A DNA stretch of 24,295 nt from Holophagaceae bacterium (GTDB lineage: Bacteria; Acidobacteriota; Holophagae; Holophagales; Holophagaceae): positions 1-24,295 of the forward strand of contig JANXQX010000049.1 in the NCBI GenBank assembly GCA_025353305.1. Reading direction: 5' to 3'. The translations under genes were made by a program, and so were the position numbers. Shown here in pieces: positions 1 to 8,032 of this stretch. A model generated the notes under the pieces. It saw only the letters and a list, made by a program, of their open reading frames with translations. It was not told the origin of the DNA and searched no databases. How positions within the stretch are numbered: position 1 is the first letter of the stretch; each line of letters begins with the position of its first letter.

Positions 1-556
1 CCATGGCCCGGGCCCGGGCCAGCGCGCGCAGGGTTTCGCTGCGGGGGTGAGGCCACTCTGATACCACCAGGAACATCTCGGCGCCATCCACCGCGTCGTG
101 CCGATACATCTCGGGAAAACGCAGATCGAAGCAGATGCTCAATGCAGCCTCGATATCACCGATGCGGTGGCGCACGCGGTGGGTTCCTGCCGTCAAATGC
201 GTATGCTCCTGCATGGGCTGGAACAGGTGCCCCTTGTCATAAAAGAATGGCGATCCCCCTTCCGGGGAAAAGACCCAGAGCCGGTTCACGAGGTGCGCCT
301 CGGTGTTGTGGCTGATCATGCTGCCCGCGATCCAGGCATGAATGGATTCTGCCAAAGCCTGTATGTCGCCACAGATGTCGGGCGTTGAATCACGTGCCAC
401 GTCGTTCCAGCAGCCATGGGCATAACCCGTGGTCCAGAGCTCTGGCAGAACGTAGAGCTCGGCTCCAGGATTGGTGTTGATCAGCTCTGCGGCCCGGCAC
501 AGATTGGCGGTTGGATCGCCGTCCACGATCTGCATCTGGACGACGGCGACTCGCAT
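1..556 (-). CDS. Nitrilase-superfamily amidase, omega-amidase-like (partial, 3' end off window)
   Basis: The visible 185 residues form a carbon-nitrogen hydrolase. The catalytic triad is recognisable: Glu39 in LPELWTTGY, Lys108 in FYDKGHLF and Cys142 in SICFDLRFPE. The closest family pattern I recognise is the YafV/Nit2 branch, whose members hydrolyse alpha-ketoglutaramate or related keto-acid amides in the cytoplasm. The ATG at 556-554 lies one base after the TGA of the upstream aminotransferase (TGAGATG), so the two are very probably translationally coupled. In known bacteria and eukaryotes an omega-amidase works with a glutamine- or methionine-using transaminase, removing the amide product and pulling the transamination forward. 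The reading frame is open to the window edge, so the C-terminus is not visible. The family is secure; the exact substrate is inferred from the neighbour. Confidence 0.88.
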   Translation of the reverse strand, partial: MRVAVVQMQIVDGDPTANLCRAAELINTNPGAELYVLPELWTTGYAHGCWNDVARDSTPDICGDIQALAESIHAWIAGSMISHNTEAHLVNRLWVFSPEGGSPFFYDKGHLFQPMQEHTHLTAGTHRVRHRIGDIEAALSICFDLRFPEMYRHDAVDGAEMFLVVSEWPHPRSETLRALARARAM

Positions 557-557
557 C

Positions 558-1769
558 TCAGCGGTCCGCGGCCGCGATGCCTGGCCCCGTCAGGGCCTGT
601 CTGAGGGCCACGGCCCCATCGCGCACCATCGCCGTGTCGCAACTGAAGGCGAAGCGGATGGCGTCATGGCAGGTTTCGCCAAAGGCATCGCCCGGCGCAC
701 TGCCGATGCCCATCTGGGCCAGCCATTCCGACAGTTCGGCGGCGTCCTTGCATCCCAGACGCGAATAGATTTTGGGATCAAGTTCGGCCCACATGCAAAA
801 TCCACCGTGGGGTTTGAAAACCCGCAGGCCCTCGATACCGGTCAAGGCATCGAACAGCATGGAACGACGAACGGCGTATTCCGCTTGCATCACCGGAATC
901 TGGTCCTGGGGTCCTTCCAGGGCAGCCAGCGCGGCCCACTGGGCTACGCTATTGACGCCATTGATGGTGCAGCGCAACAGTTTCGGGATACGGCTCTGGA
1001 GCGTGGCACTGGTGGTGACGATGCATCCCACCCTGAGTCCGCTCATGGCGTAGGACTTCGAGAAGGAGAATACGCTGACGATCTTCTCAAGGTAATGCGG
1101 CGCCAATGCGGCGATGGAATAGTGCTCGGTGGGTGGATACAGCACGTCCTCGTAGGCCTCGTCGCTGACGATCCAAAGGCCATGCTCTTCTGCGATGGCG
1201 ACGATTTCCAGCAGTGTTTCCCTGGACAGCACCGCGCCGGTGGGGTTGTGGGGCGTGTTCAGGAAGATGGCCTTGGTGCGGGGCGTGATGTGCTTCCGGA
1301 TGTCGGCCGGATCATATTCAAAATCCTTCTCGAAGCGAAGCGGGACTCCCACGGGAACGCCGCCGCTGAGCTTCACGTTCTCCACGACTTCAGTCCACAT
1401 GGGGTCAGGCACGATGACTTCATCGCCATTGGCCAGCAGGCAGCAGAAGGTGACGAACAGGGCATGCATGGCGCCGTTGGTGACGAAGATATCGTTCTCG
1501 GTCACCGCCGGGATGTCGTTCTTGCGCCTCAGCTTGTCCCGCAGCGCCGCGCGCAATTGGGGGATGCCGTCATTGGGGATGTAGTGGGTTTTCCCCGCGA
1601 CCGCCGCCGCCTGCAAGGCAGCCAGCACATGGGGCGCCACCGAGAAACTCGGATCGCCGGATTCCAGCCGGTACACGGTCTGGCCGGCCGCCTGAGCCTT
1701 TATCAACTGCTCGCGGATGACGACGATCTTGCCTAGGGATACTTTGTCCAGCGACTCGGAGAGTGCCAC
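558..1769 (-). CDS. Class I/II PLP-dependent aminotransferase
   Basis: A full-length 403-residue fold-type I aminotransferase. Visible PLP-site residues are Asn175 in NTPHNPTG, Asp203 and Tyr206 in VSDEAYEDVLY, the Schiff-base Lys238 in FSFSKSYAMSGLR, and Arg246. The likely reaction is transfer of an amino group from an amino acid to a 2-oxo acid in the cytoplasm. Donor specificity cannot be read from the sequence. The coupled omega-amidase-like gene directly downstream makes a glutamine- or methionine-type transaminase (YbdL/GTK-like role) plausible. The start is GTG at 1769-1767, preceded by an AAGGAAGGA Shine-Dalgarno stretch about 7 bases upstream; no ATG fits. The gene is separated from the upstream hrpB end by about 145 bases. 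Confidence 0.9.
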   Translation of the reverse strand: MALSESLDKVSLGKIVVIREQLIKAQAAGQTVYRLESGDPSFSVAPHVLAALQAAAVAGKTHYIPNDGIPQLRAALRDKLRRKNDIPAVTENDIFVTNGAMHALFVTFCCLLANGDEVIVPDPMWTEVVENVKLSGGVPVGVPLRFEKDFEYDPADIRKHITPRTKAIFLNTPHNPTGAVLSRETLLEIVAIAEEHGLWIVSDEAYEDVLYPPTEHYSIAALAPHYLEKIVSVFSFSKSYAMSGLRVGCIVTTSATLQSRIPKLLRCTINGVNSVAQWAALAALEGPQDQIPVMQAEYAVRRSMLFDALTGIEGLRVFKPHGGFCMWAELDPKIYSRLGCKDAAELSEWLAQMGIGSAPGDAFGETCHDAIRFAFSCDTAMVRDGAVALRQALTGPGIAAADR

Positions 1770-1914
1770 GGTGAATTCCTTCCTTTAGATTTCGGCCGGC
1801 ATGCGCCGGTCCGGTTCATGAAGCTCACAAAGCTATTATGCGCGGATTGGCATCGCCTTTTTACCTTTTCACGCCATCAATCCGCCTCAATCCGTGCGGC
1901 TCTTGGCCATCCCA
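1770..1914. other. Gap between hrpB and the aminotransferase
   Basis: This 145-base gap holds the leader of the aminotransferase and the downstream flank of hrpB, both on the minus strand. It contains a possible small hairpin (arms 1794-1799 and 1806-1811, GGCCGG against CCGGTC with one G-T wobble) in the aminotransferase leader. A CATAAT-like -10 can be found on the minus strand near 1835, but no convincing -35 goes with it. No small gene is seen. Confidence 0.4.
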
Positions 1915-4404
1915 TCATTCCGGCCAATGGTGCTTGGGGTATCGCCGGGAGAGACCCGGTCGCAGTTCCTTGTAGACCCGCTCCCAGAACCCTTTCAAAT
2001 CCGTGGTCACCTGCACAGCCCGCATGTTGGGCGCGAGCAGATGCAGCACCAGGGGCACCGCGCCGCCCGCGATGGCAGGGCATTTCTTCAGGCCCCAGAA
2101 TTCCTGCAGACGGGCCTCGATCCAAGGCGATTCACTGTCGTAGTGGATTTTTGCGGGCCGGCCCTTGGGCAGCTGCACCGTGTCCGGCGCCCAAGTCTCA
2201 AGCAACTGTGCCGACTCTTCCCCCAACATCGATTTCAGGGACCAGGCCCAATCGATGGTTTTCAAGTCCCGGAGTGATACCGCCCCTTCGCAGGCTTTGG
2301 CGAGCAGCCGGTGACGAAAGTGTTCGCGGTCTGGCAGACACAGGTCCTCGCGATGCTTGGCCAGAAAAGCCGCGCGATCCAGCAGACGATCCACCTTTCC
2401 CTGATCTTCGTCGAGGCCCTTGCGCAGCAGCGCATCCGCCAGAACGTCAGCGACCCCGGCCTGATCCGCCTTCGCCGGGCTTCGGCCTTCGTCAATGCAG
2501 AGATCCTCGAACCAGAGCCTGGAAATGAGCTCCACCCGATCTTTCGAGGCATTGAAAAGCAGTTCCGCGGTGTCCCTCAGGCGTTCCGGGAAAGCCTCCA
2601 GCAGCCAATCCGCCTCCACCATGGAAGCCATGCGCACGGTGGTATCGGTCCCCGCCCCGCGCTTGATCTGATCCGCTTCCAGGGCCAGCAATAAATCCGC
2701 TTTCACCAGGGAGCGGGCATCGAGCGCAGCTCCGCCGCCGCCCACAAAGCCCACTGTGGCCCCGCTGCCCCGCTTGGCCAGGCGGTCGGGGTAGGCCCGC
2801 AGCAGGGCCTTCAGCAATCGGGTTTCAGCATCAGGCGGCTCATCCCGATTCGGGATATCCCGCAGCAGGCTTTTCACAGCCTGATGAACGCGATGCACGG
2901 CCGCACCATCCAGGCCCGCGGCCCGGCAGGCACCCGCGTTGAAATTCGCCTTTTCGGCCTCGGAGTATTGATCCAGGCGCAGCAGCAGATCAGAGGGAAC
3001 CGGCCTGCCCTTGGAGGGTCTCGCGCGATCAAGATTCTGCCGCGCTTCCAGATCGCCTGTCTCGAGGAGGGCCGCCGCAAGCCGAGCCAGGCGCGGGATT
3101 CCGGACTCATCCCCCGCCACCACCAGCCGGCCCAGGCGAGGATGCAATGGTTCCTTGAGCATGGCCCGGCCCACCGCTGTCAGCATGCCGCCCGAGTCCA
3201 GCGCTCCAAGCCAGCGCAACAACTTTTCTGCCGCATCCACTGAAACCGTTGGCGGTGGTTCGAACCAAACTACCTCCTGCGGTGATGGAATTCCTAGGCC
3301 GTGCAGAGCCAGCAAGGGCTCCGCAAGATCCGCCCGCTGCAACTCCGGCGTGTCGAAAGCCGGGCGGGCATTGAAGTCGCTTTCCATGAACAGCCGCACG
3401 CAGAGGCCGGGCCCCGTGCGGCCAGCGCGGCCTGCCCGCTGGATGCAGCGCGCTTGGCTGATGCGCGTGGTGCGCAGGCTCGGCAGGCCGCTCCAGGGCG
3501 AGTGCTGGGCTTCGCGGCCCAGGCCCGAATCCACCACCGCGCCGATGCCATCCAGGGTCACCGAACTTTCCGCCACGTTGGTGCTCAGGATGATTTTCGG
3601 GATGCGGGATGGCGCGATGGCCTGGGCTTGGGCCTCGGTGCTCAGTTCGCCGTGAAGTGGAAAGATGCGCAATCCCAGGCGCTGGGCGAAGCCTTCGCAG
3701 CTCTTGAGACAGGCGCGGATATCGGCTGCGCCGGGCAGAAAGACCAGCGCGTGGCCCTTCAATCCAGCGCTGTAAAGGCGCTCCACGGCCTCAGCGACCT
3801 GGGTTGAAACGGGCCGGTCATCGGGCGCTTTGGAATAGCTCAATTCCACCGGAAAGGCCCTGCCCTGGCTTTTCAGTGCCGTGGCAGCCAAGAACTTCGC
3901 AACGGGTTCCGCATCCAACGTGGCGGACATCACGAGCAGATGGAGATCCGGCCGATCCTTGAGCTGTAGCCGACGGAGCAACGTGATGGCCAGGTCCGTG
4001 TGCAGATGCCGCTCATGGAATTCATCCAGAACCACCACCGCGATGCCTTTCAGTTGTGGATCGGATTGCAGCCGACGCAGCAGCAGACCCTCGGTGACGA
4101 AGCGGATGCGCGTGGCTTTCGAGACTTTCTGCTCGAAGCGCACCGCATAGCCCGCGCGCTCGCCAAGGCCTTCCCCCAATTCATCGGCCACGCGCATGGC
4201 CGCCAAGCGGGCCGCCAGTCTTCTCGGCTCCAGCACCCAGCATTCGCTTTCCGCAAGCAATCCGCCATCCAGTAGAGCGCGGGGCACGCGCGTGGTCTTG
4301 CCCGCGCCCGGATCAGCCGTGATGACCAGGTTCGGATTGTCCTCCAACGAGGCCAGCACCTGCGGCAGCAGCGGGTCTATGGGAAGGCTGGAAAGTGGCT
4401 GCAT
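1915..4404 (-). CDS. hrpB: HrpB-type ATP-dependent RNA helicase (DEAH family)
   Basis: This 829-residue protein matches the length and architecture of bacterial HrpB. Helicase motifs are in order: Walker A GAGKTT at residues 33-38, the DEAH-box variant DEFH at 127-130, SAT at 160-162, and motif VI QRAGRAGRTG after residue 300. A helicase-associated region follows, then an HrpB C-terminal domain ending in the typical RYPKHHWPE tail. HrpB proteins are DEAH-box NTPases, presumed to act on RNA; their cellular substrate is poorly defined. The ATG at 4404 lies 7 bases after the lpxD stop codon, so the two are probably cotranscribed. No key motif is missing. Confidence 0.95.
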   Translation of the reverse strand: MQPLSSLPIDPLLPQVLASLEDNPNLVITADPGAGKTTRVPRALLDGGLLAESECWVLEPRRLAARLAAMRVADELGEGLGERAGYAVRFEQKVSKATRIRFVTEGLLLRRLQSDPQLKGIAVVVLDEFHERHLHTDLAITLLRRLQLKDRPDLHLLVMSATLDAEPVAKFLAATALKSQGRAFPVELSYSKAPDDRPVSTQVAEAVERLYSAGLKGHALVFLPGAADIRACLKSCEGFAQRLGLRIFPLHGELSTEAQAQAIAPSRIPKIILSTNVAESSVTLDGIGAVVDSGLGREAQHSPWSGLPSLRTTRISQARCIQRAGRAGRTGPGLCVRLFMESDFNARPAFDTPELQRADLAEPLLALHGLGIPSPQEVVWFEPPPTVSVDAAEKLLRWLGALDSGGMLTAVGRAMLKEPLHPRLGRLVVAGDESGIPRLARLAAALLETGDLEARQNLDRARPSKGRPVPSDLLLRLDQYSEAEKANFNAGACRAAGLDGAAVHRVHQAVKSLLRDIPNRDEPPDAETRLLKALLRAYPDRLAKRGSGATVGFVGGGGAALDARSLVKADLLLALEADQIKRGAGTDTTVRMASMVEADWLLEAFPERLRDTAELLFNASKDRVELISRLWFEDLCIDEGRSPAKADQAGVADVLADALLRKGLDEDQGKVDRLLDRAAFLAKHREDLCLPDREHFRHRLLAKACEGAVSLRDLKTIDWAWSLKSMLGEESAQLLETWAPDTVQLPKGRPAKIHYDSESPWIEARLQEFWGLKKCPAIAGGAVPLVLHLLAPNMRAVQVTTDLKGFWERVYKELRPGLSRRYPKHHWPE

Positions 4405-4411
4405 TACCCCA

Positions 4412-5407
4412 TCAACCGCGCTGAAGCTTCTTCAGGATTTTCGGCAGGCGGTTCACCGCGGCCTGCGCCTCCACCCATTCCTTATGAGGGCGCGCCGGGT
4501 AGCCGGTGACAAAACTGCCCTCCGGCAGGCTCTTGGCCACCACGCTGCCGCCGCCGACGATGCTGCGGGCGCCGATCTCGATGTGGCCCACCACGCCCAC
4601 TTTGCCGGCCAGGGTGACGTAGTCGCCGATCCTGGCGGAACCGCTGATGCCGGTCATGCTCACAATCAGGCAGTGTTCGCCCACCTGCACGTTGTGGGCG
4701 ATCTGGCACTGGTTGTCGACTTTGGTGCCCCTGCCGATCCGGGTGGGTCCCAGCACACCGCGATCCACGGTGACGCAGGCGCCGATCTCGACTTCATCGC
4801 CCACTTCCACCCAGCCCATCTGCGGCACTTTCTCATGCCGCCCGTCCACCAGCACGTAGCCATAGCCATCGCTGCCCAGGACGCTGTTGGCGTGGATCCG
4901 CACGTACTGGCCGAGCTTGGTGCGCCGGTAGAGCACTACCCCGGAAAAAAGCTCGCAGCCATCGCCCAGCACGCAGTCGGCACCGATGTGCACGCCGGGA
5001 TGCAGGATGCAGCCGCTCCCCACGACCGTGCGCGCGCCGATGCTCACGTTGGGAGCGATGTGCGTGTGGGCGCGCACTTCTGCGGTGGAATGAATCGGTG
5101 TCTTCTCCCATTTGGGTTTGGGCTCCGGATGCAGCCACGCGATGCACTGCGCGAAGGCCCAGTAGGGGTTTGCAACCACCAGCACTGGGCGTTCCCCCAG
5201 ATCGGTGTTTGAATCCACCAGGATCAGGCCGGCTTCGGCTTTCGCGGCTTTTGAGGCGTACTTGGGGTTGGCGAGGAAACTCAAATGCCCCGGCCCGGCT
5301 TCATCCAGCGAGCGCACTTCGTGAAGGAGCATTCCTGGGGGACAATGGAGAAGGGTGCCGTTCAGTGCCAATGCCAATTCCTGAGCCGTGATGCTTCCCT
5401 TTTGCAT
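4412..5407 (-). CDS. lpxD: UDP-3-O-(3-hydroxyacyl)glucosamine N-acyltransferase LpxD
   Basis: LpxD transfers a 3-hydroxyacyl chain from acyl carrier protein to the 2-amino group of UDP-3-O-acylglucosamine, the third step of lipid A synthesis. The 331-residue protein has the expected N-terminal uridine-binding domain (about residues 1-100) and then left-handed beta-helix hexapeptide repeats (about 105-300). His238 in QIAHNVQVG matches the catalytic His239 of the E. coli enzyme. I chose the ATG at 5407-5405 because GGAGG sits 4 bases upstream and the protein then starts MQKGSITAQEL, as LpxD proteins do. The frame stays open further upstream to 5548, but that part is low-complexity and overlaps the divergent gene's leader. 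It leads a probable lpxD-hrpB operon and shows the host makes lipid A. Confidence 0.95.
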   Translation of the reverse strand: MQKGSITAQELALALNGTLLHCPPGMLLHEVRSLDEAGPGHLSFLANPKYASKAAKAEAGLILVDSNTDLGERPVLVVANPYWAFAQCIAWLHPEPKPKWEKTPIHSTAEVRAHTHIAPNVSIGARTVVGSGCILHPGVHIGADCVLGDGCELFSGVVLYRRTKLGQYVRIHANSVLGSDGYGYVLVDGRHEKVPQMGWVEVGDEVEIGACVTVDRGVLGPTRIGRGTKVDNQCQIAHNVQVGEHCLIVSMTGISGSARIGDYVTLAGKVGVVGHIEIGARSIVGGGSVVAKSLPEGSFVTGYPARPHKEWVEAQAAVNRLPKILKKLQRG

Positions 5408-5500
5408 GGATCCTCCATTTCTTACGCTTCGAGCCTGCCATGCCCGACAGCTTCCCGCCAATCCAAGATGGCTCCATTGCATGATTGCATTCTCCAGCCC

Positions 5501-6121
5501 ATGACCCCTATGACCACCCCCCCCGCCGATCCCGACGATTCCACCCACAACCTGGAGGGATCAGCCCCTCCCTCGGAGCGGCGCTGGATGTGGGTTTGCC
5601 TGGGTTTCCTGGCCATCATACTGCTTTATTCCGCGTCGGCCATGTGCCGTCTCACATCCGCCGTAAAGCCCGCATCCGCGCCCGCCGTGGATCACGGACC
5701 TTTGCCCGCGTCGGTGCGCTCCCAGGTGCTCGTCCTCGTCGGACTCCATTTGGAAAATGCGGATCTGCAGGAACTGCATACCGGAAAGGTGCGGGAATTC
5801 CGCATCAGCGGGAAACCTAGGGCGTTGCTGGCGCAGGAATTTTATGCGGCCTTCCGCCCCCTGGTCGTGGCCAAGCTCATGCCGTTGCTCAGGCCCTACG
5901 GCGAAATCATCAGCTTTGACATCACGGCCCTGGATCTGCCACCCGCGCGGCTCCGGGACATACCGGACCAATCCAGCCTGGGTTATCCAGAACCGAGCAA
6001 AAACCCCAAATTTACGATTGCCGATTGTCGATTGCCGGTTGAGGATGACCGCCACCAGTTGGGTTTCAATCGAAAATCGAAAATCGAATATCGAATATCT
6101 TCACCGTTCAAGGATTCCTGA
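5501..6121 (+). CDS. Hypothetical single-pass membrane protein with repeat-derived tail
   Basis: I do not recognise this family. A Pro/Asp/Ser-rich N-terminus is followed by one transmembrane segment (around WVCLGFLAIILLYSASAM) and roughly 120 residues that would lie outside the membrane, including VRSQVLVLVGLHLENADLQ and EIISFDITALDLP. The last roughly 35 residues come from an AT-rich heptamer repeat (6015-6099) rather than from ordinary coding sequence, so the ancestral stop probably lay further upstream or has been lost. The TGA (6119-6121) overlaps the lgt ATG as TGATG, so the modified frame still ends exactly at lgt. The start is uncertain: ATG codons at 5468, 5501 and 5510 are in frame and none has a good Shine-Dalgarno site. 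It is divergent from lpxD. Confidence 0.6.
   Translation: MTPMTTPPADPDDSTHNLEGSAPPSERRWMWVCLGFLAIILLYSASAMCRLTSAVKPASAPAVDHGPLPASVRSQVLVLVGLHLENADLQELHTGKVREFRISGKPRALLAQEFYAAFRPLVVAKLMPLLRPYGEIISFDITALDLPPARLRDIPDQSSLGYPEPSKNPKFTIADCRLPVEDDRHQLGFNRKSKIEYRISSPFKDS
6015..6099. repeat. Inverted pair of 7-nt tandem arrays (locus 1)
   Basis: Array one (6015-6042) is four heptamers: CGATTGC, CGATTGT, CGATTGC, CGGTTGA. After a 25-base spacer, array two (6068-6099) has AATCGAA three times, TATCGAA once and a partial TATC. The shared cores CGATT and AATCG are reverse complements, so the whole can pair as an imperfect hairpin. Base composition is far more AT-rich than the flanking genes. It lies inside the 3' end of the hypothetical gene, directly before lgt. 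Heptanucleotide short tandem repeats are known from other bacteria, such as the STRR repeats of filamentous cyanobacteria; whether this is related is unknown. Confidence 0.8.
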
Positions 6122-6957
6122 TGCATCCCTACCTGTTCCACATCGGCAGCTTCGGCATCGGCACCTACGGCCTGATGATGGCCCTCGCTTTTTTTTCCGC
6201 CCTGGCCCTCGCCAAACGCCAAGGCCGCCTGGATGGCCTGTCCGGCGATGCGGTCACGGACCTCGCCATCGCAGTGCTCATCGCGGGTGTGCTCGGATCC
6301 AAGGCCCTGATGATCATCGTGGGGCTGCTCACCCCCATTGGAGAGGAAGGCCACATGGCCTTCCGGGAGATCTTCAGCATCGGCATGCTGCGGGCCGGCG
6401 GAGCCGTGCATGGTGGCATCATCGCCTCGGCCATCGTCTTTTTCTGGAAGATGCGCCCCAAGTCCGGATTGCCCTTGCGCAAGACGGGCGATTCGCTGGT
6501 GCCTTCGGTGGCGCTGGGACAAGCCATCGGCCGCATCGGCTGTTTCATGGCTGGATGCTGCTACGGCACCAGCTGCGATCTCCCCTGGGCCGTGACTTTC
6601 ACCAGCCCAGAAGCCCACGAACTATCGGGCACGCCGCTTTTCGAGCACATCCATCCGGTGCAGCTCTACCACTTCGGAGCCAACCTGCTCATCTGTGGAA
6701 TCCTGCTCCTGGCCCGCCGCAAGAGGAAATTCGAAGGGCAGATCTTTTCGCTCTACTTCCTGCTTGAAGGCACCGGCCGCATCATCGTCGAATTGTGGCG
6801 CGGCGATCTGGACCGCGGCGCCTGGCTGGGCCAGGCTTGGCTCACAACGGGTCGGCTCACAGCCATCGGCTTCATCGTGTTGGGTGTCGCCATCTGGGCG
6901 TTTTCGCGGAACCGCCCGCCTTACATTCCACCTAAAGAAACACCGAAGGAAGTGTGA
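6121..6957 (+). CDS. lgt: Prolipoprotein diacylglyceryl transferase
   Basis: Lgt moves the diacylglyceryl group of phosphatidylglycerol onto the lipobox cysteine of prolipoproteins in the inner membrane, the first step of lipoprotein maturation. The 278-residue protein has several transmembrane segments. The conserved HGG motif is at residues 97-99 (RAGGAVHGG) and the Lgt signature GRIGCFMAGCCYG at 137-149, with Arg138 equivalent to the essential arginine of the signature. HPVQLYHFGANL follows in the usual place. The ATG overlaps the previous stop (TGATG at 6119-6123). The next gene begins in the same way, so the three genes form an operon. Clients in this window are the two predicted lipoproteins at 9357-9923 and 20690-21136. 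Confidence 0.95.
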   Translation: MHPYLFHIGSFGIGTYGLMMALAFFSALALAKRQGRLDGLSGDAVTDLAIAVLIAGVLGSKALMIIVGLLTPIGEEGHMAFREIFSIGMLRAGGAVHGGIIASAIVFFWKMRPKSGLPLRKTGDSLVPSVALGQAIGRIGCFMAGCCYGTSCDLPWAVTFTSPEAHELSGTPLFEHIHPVQLYHFGANLLICGILLLARRKRKFEGQIFSLYFLLEGTGRIIVELWRGDLDRGAWLGQAWLTTGRLTAIGFIVLGVAIWAFSRNRPPYIPPKETPKEV

Positions 6958-7949
6958 TGCGCATCGAAATTGAAACTGGACACCCGCGGCTGGACCGCTT
7001 CCTTTCTGAGCATCTGCCGGAGGTCCCGCGCAACAAATGGGACGATTGGATCCGCGAAGGCCGGGTGCTTCTCAATGGCGAAGTGCCCTCAAAGGGCGGC
7101 AAGAAATTGAAAGCGGGCGATGTCATCGAAACGGAACTGCCAGTCATGACTCCCCCTGCGCGCCATCTGCTGGTGGAAACGATTGATCTGCCCACGCTTT
7201 TTGAAGATGCCCAGCTTTGGATCATCGACAAGCCTGCGGGCATGGTCGTGCATCCAGGCCCGGGCCACGCGGGTGGCACCGTCGTGAACGCGCTGCTCGG
7301 AAGGATCCAGGCCGCGCTGCCAATCGTGGATATCAACGTGGATGAAGAGGCAAGCGACGCCGAGGAAGAAGAAGCTCCGCGAGGCTGGCCGGGCCTGGTG
7401 CATCGGTTGGACCGCTACACTTCGGGCTGCCTGTGTCTGACCAAGACGAAGGAGGCCGAGCTCTCGCTGCAGGCGCAGTTCAAGGAGCGCGGCGTGGAAA
7501 AGCGCTACCTGGCCATGGTCCGCCATTCCCCGAAGCTACCGCAACTCGGTTCACTGCTCATCGACGAGCCGATCCTGCGCCACCGGATCGACCGCATGCG
7601 CATGACCATCGGCAGTGCCGGGCGCCCCTCGCAAACGCGCATCCGCGTGCTCTCCCGCACGCCGAGCGTCGCGCTGCTGGAATGCGAACTGCTGACGGGG
7701 CGGACCCACCAGATCCGGGTCCACATGCAGCACATGCGGGCACCGCTGCTGGGGGATGGCCTTTACGGCGGGCCGATGCGCTGGCAGGACAAGGACAAGG
7801 AACCTATGGAACTGCCCCATCCCTTCCTGCACGCCTGGAAGCTCGCAGTGGACCACCCCATCAGCGGCGAGCGCATCTCCGTGCAAGCGGCGATCCCTGA
7901 GGAATTCCGTGAAATCGCCACGCGGCTGGGCCTGACGCTGCCGGGTTGA
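6957..7949 (+). CDS. rluD: RluA/RluD-family 23S rRNA pseudouridine synthase
   Basis: The 330-residue protein has an N-terminal S4 RNA-binding domain (RLDRFLSEHLPEVPRNKW, residues 11-28) and a catalytic domain with IIDKPAGMVVHPGPGH, the active-site motif HRLDRYTSG (149-157, catalytic Asp152) and GRTHQIRVHMQH. This is the RluA family; the S4 domain and HPGPGH point to RluD, which isomerises uridines in helix 69 of 23S rRNA, but RluC-like specificity is not excluded. The ATG at 6957 overlaps the lgt TGA, with AAGGAA about 5 bases before it; a GTG three bases earlier is also in frame. An acidic insert (VDEEASDAEEEEA, about 128-140) separates the two conserved halves of the catalytic domain. Confidence 0.92.
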   Translation: MRIEIETGHPRLDRFLSEHLPEVPRNKWDDWIREGRVLLNGEVPSKGGKKLKAGDVIETELPVMTPPARHLLVETIDLPTLFEDAQLWIIDKPAGMVVHPGPGHAGGTVVNALLGRIQAALPIVDINVDEEASDAEEEEAPRGWPGLVHRLDRYTSGCLCLTKTKEAELSLQAQFKERGVEKRYLAMVRHSPKLPQLGSLLIDEPILRHRIDRMRMTIGSAGRPSQTRIRVLSRTPSVALLECELLTGRTHQIRVHMQHMRAPLLGDGLYGGPMRWQDKDKEPMELPHPFLHAWKLAVDHPISGERISVQAAIPEEFREIATRLGLTLPG

Positions 7950-7956
7950 CTCCCCA

Positions 7957-8032
7957 TCAAGTCGTAACGAGCAAGTTGGCCTGTTCCGACCAGGAGGTGA
8001 TCTCGATGGCAGGCGTCTTGAAGTTCAGGCTA
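7957..8032 (-). pseudogene. Out-of-frame 3' remnant of the sulfotransferase/GT2 gene
   Basis: Just past the TAG at 8030, a shift of one base lets the minus strand read on for another 23 codons, SLNFKTPAIEITSWSEQ and ANLLVTT, to a TGA at 7957. The added residues resemble what follows the DxD region in GT2 domains, where an N-L-(F/L) segment precedes the FLYRR-type motif. The expected second half of the GT2 domain is absent because rluD converges at 7949. This looks like a decayed tail; a sequencing error at the TAG cannot be excluded. Confidence 0.45.

Noticed and set aside
471..1736. 421-codon plus-strand frame
   Set aside because: It is antisense to the aminotransferase and nitrilase genes, both of which have clear catalytic motifs; the translated sequence has no recognisable domain.
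4196..5212. 338-codon plus-strand frame rich in His, Ala and Asp
   Set aside because: It is antisense to lpxD and the start of hrpB; the His/Ala-rich composition is what the hexapeptide-repeat gene gives in this frame.
5408..5548. N-terminal extension of lpxD
   Set aside because: The extra residues are Gly-rich and unlike LpxD, and the ATG at 5407 has a good GGAGG site.
6015..6099. CRISPR array
   Set aside because: The repeats are 7 bases long without spacers of uniform size, and no cas genes are present.
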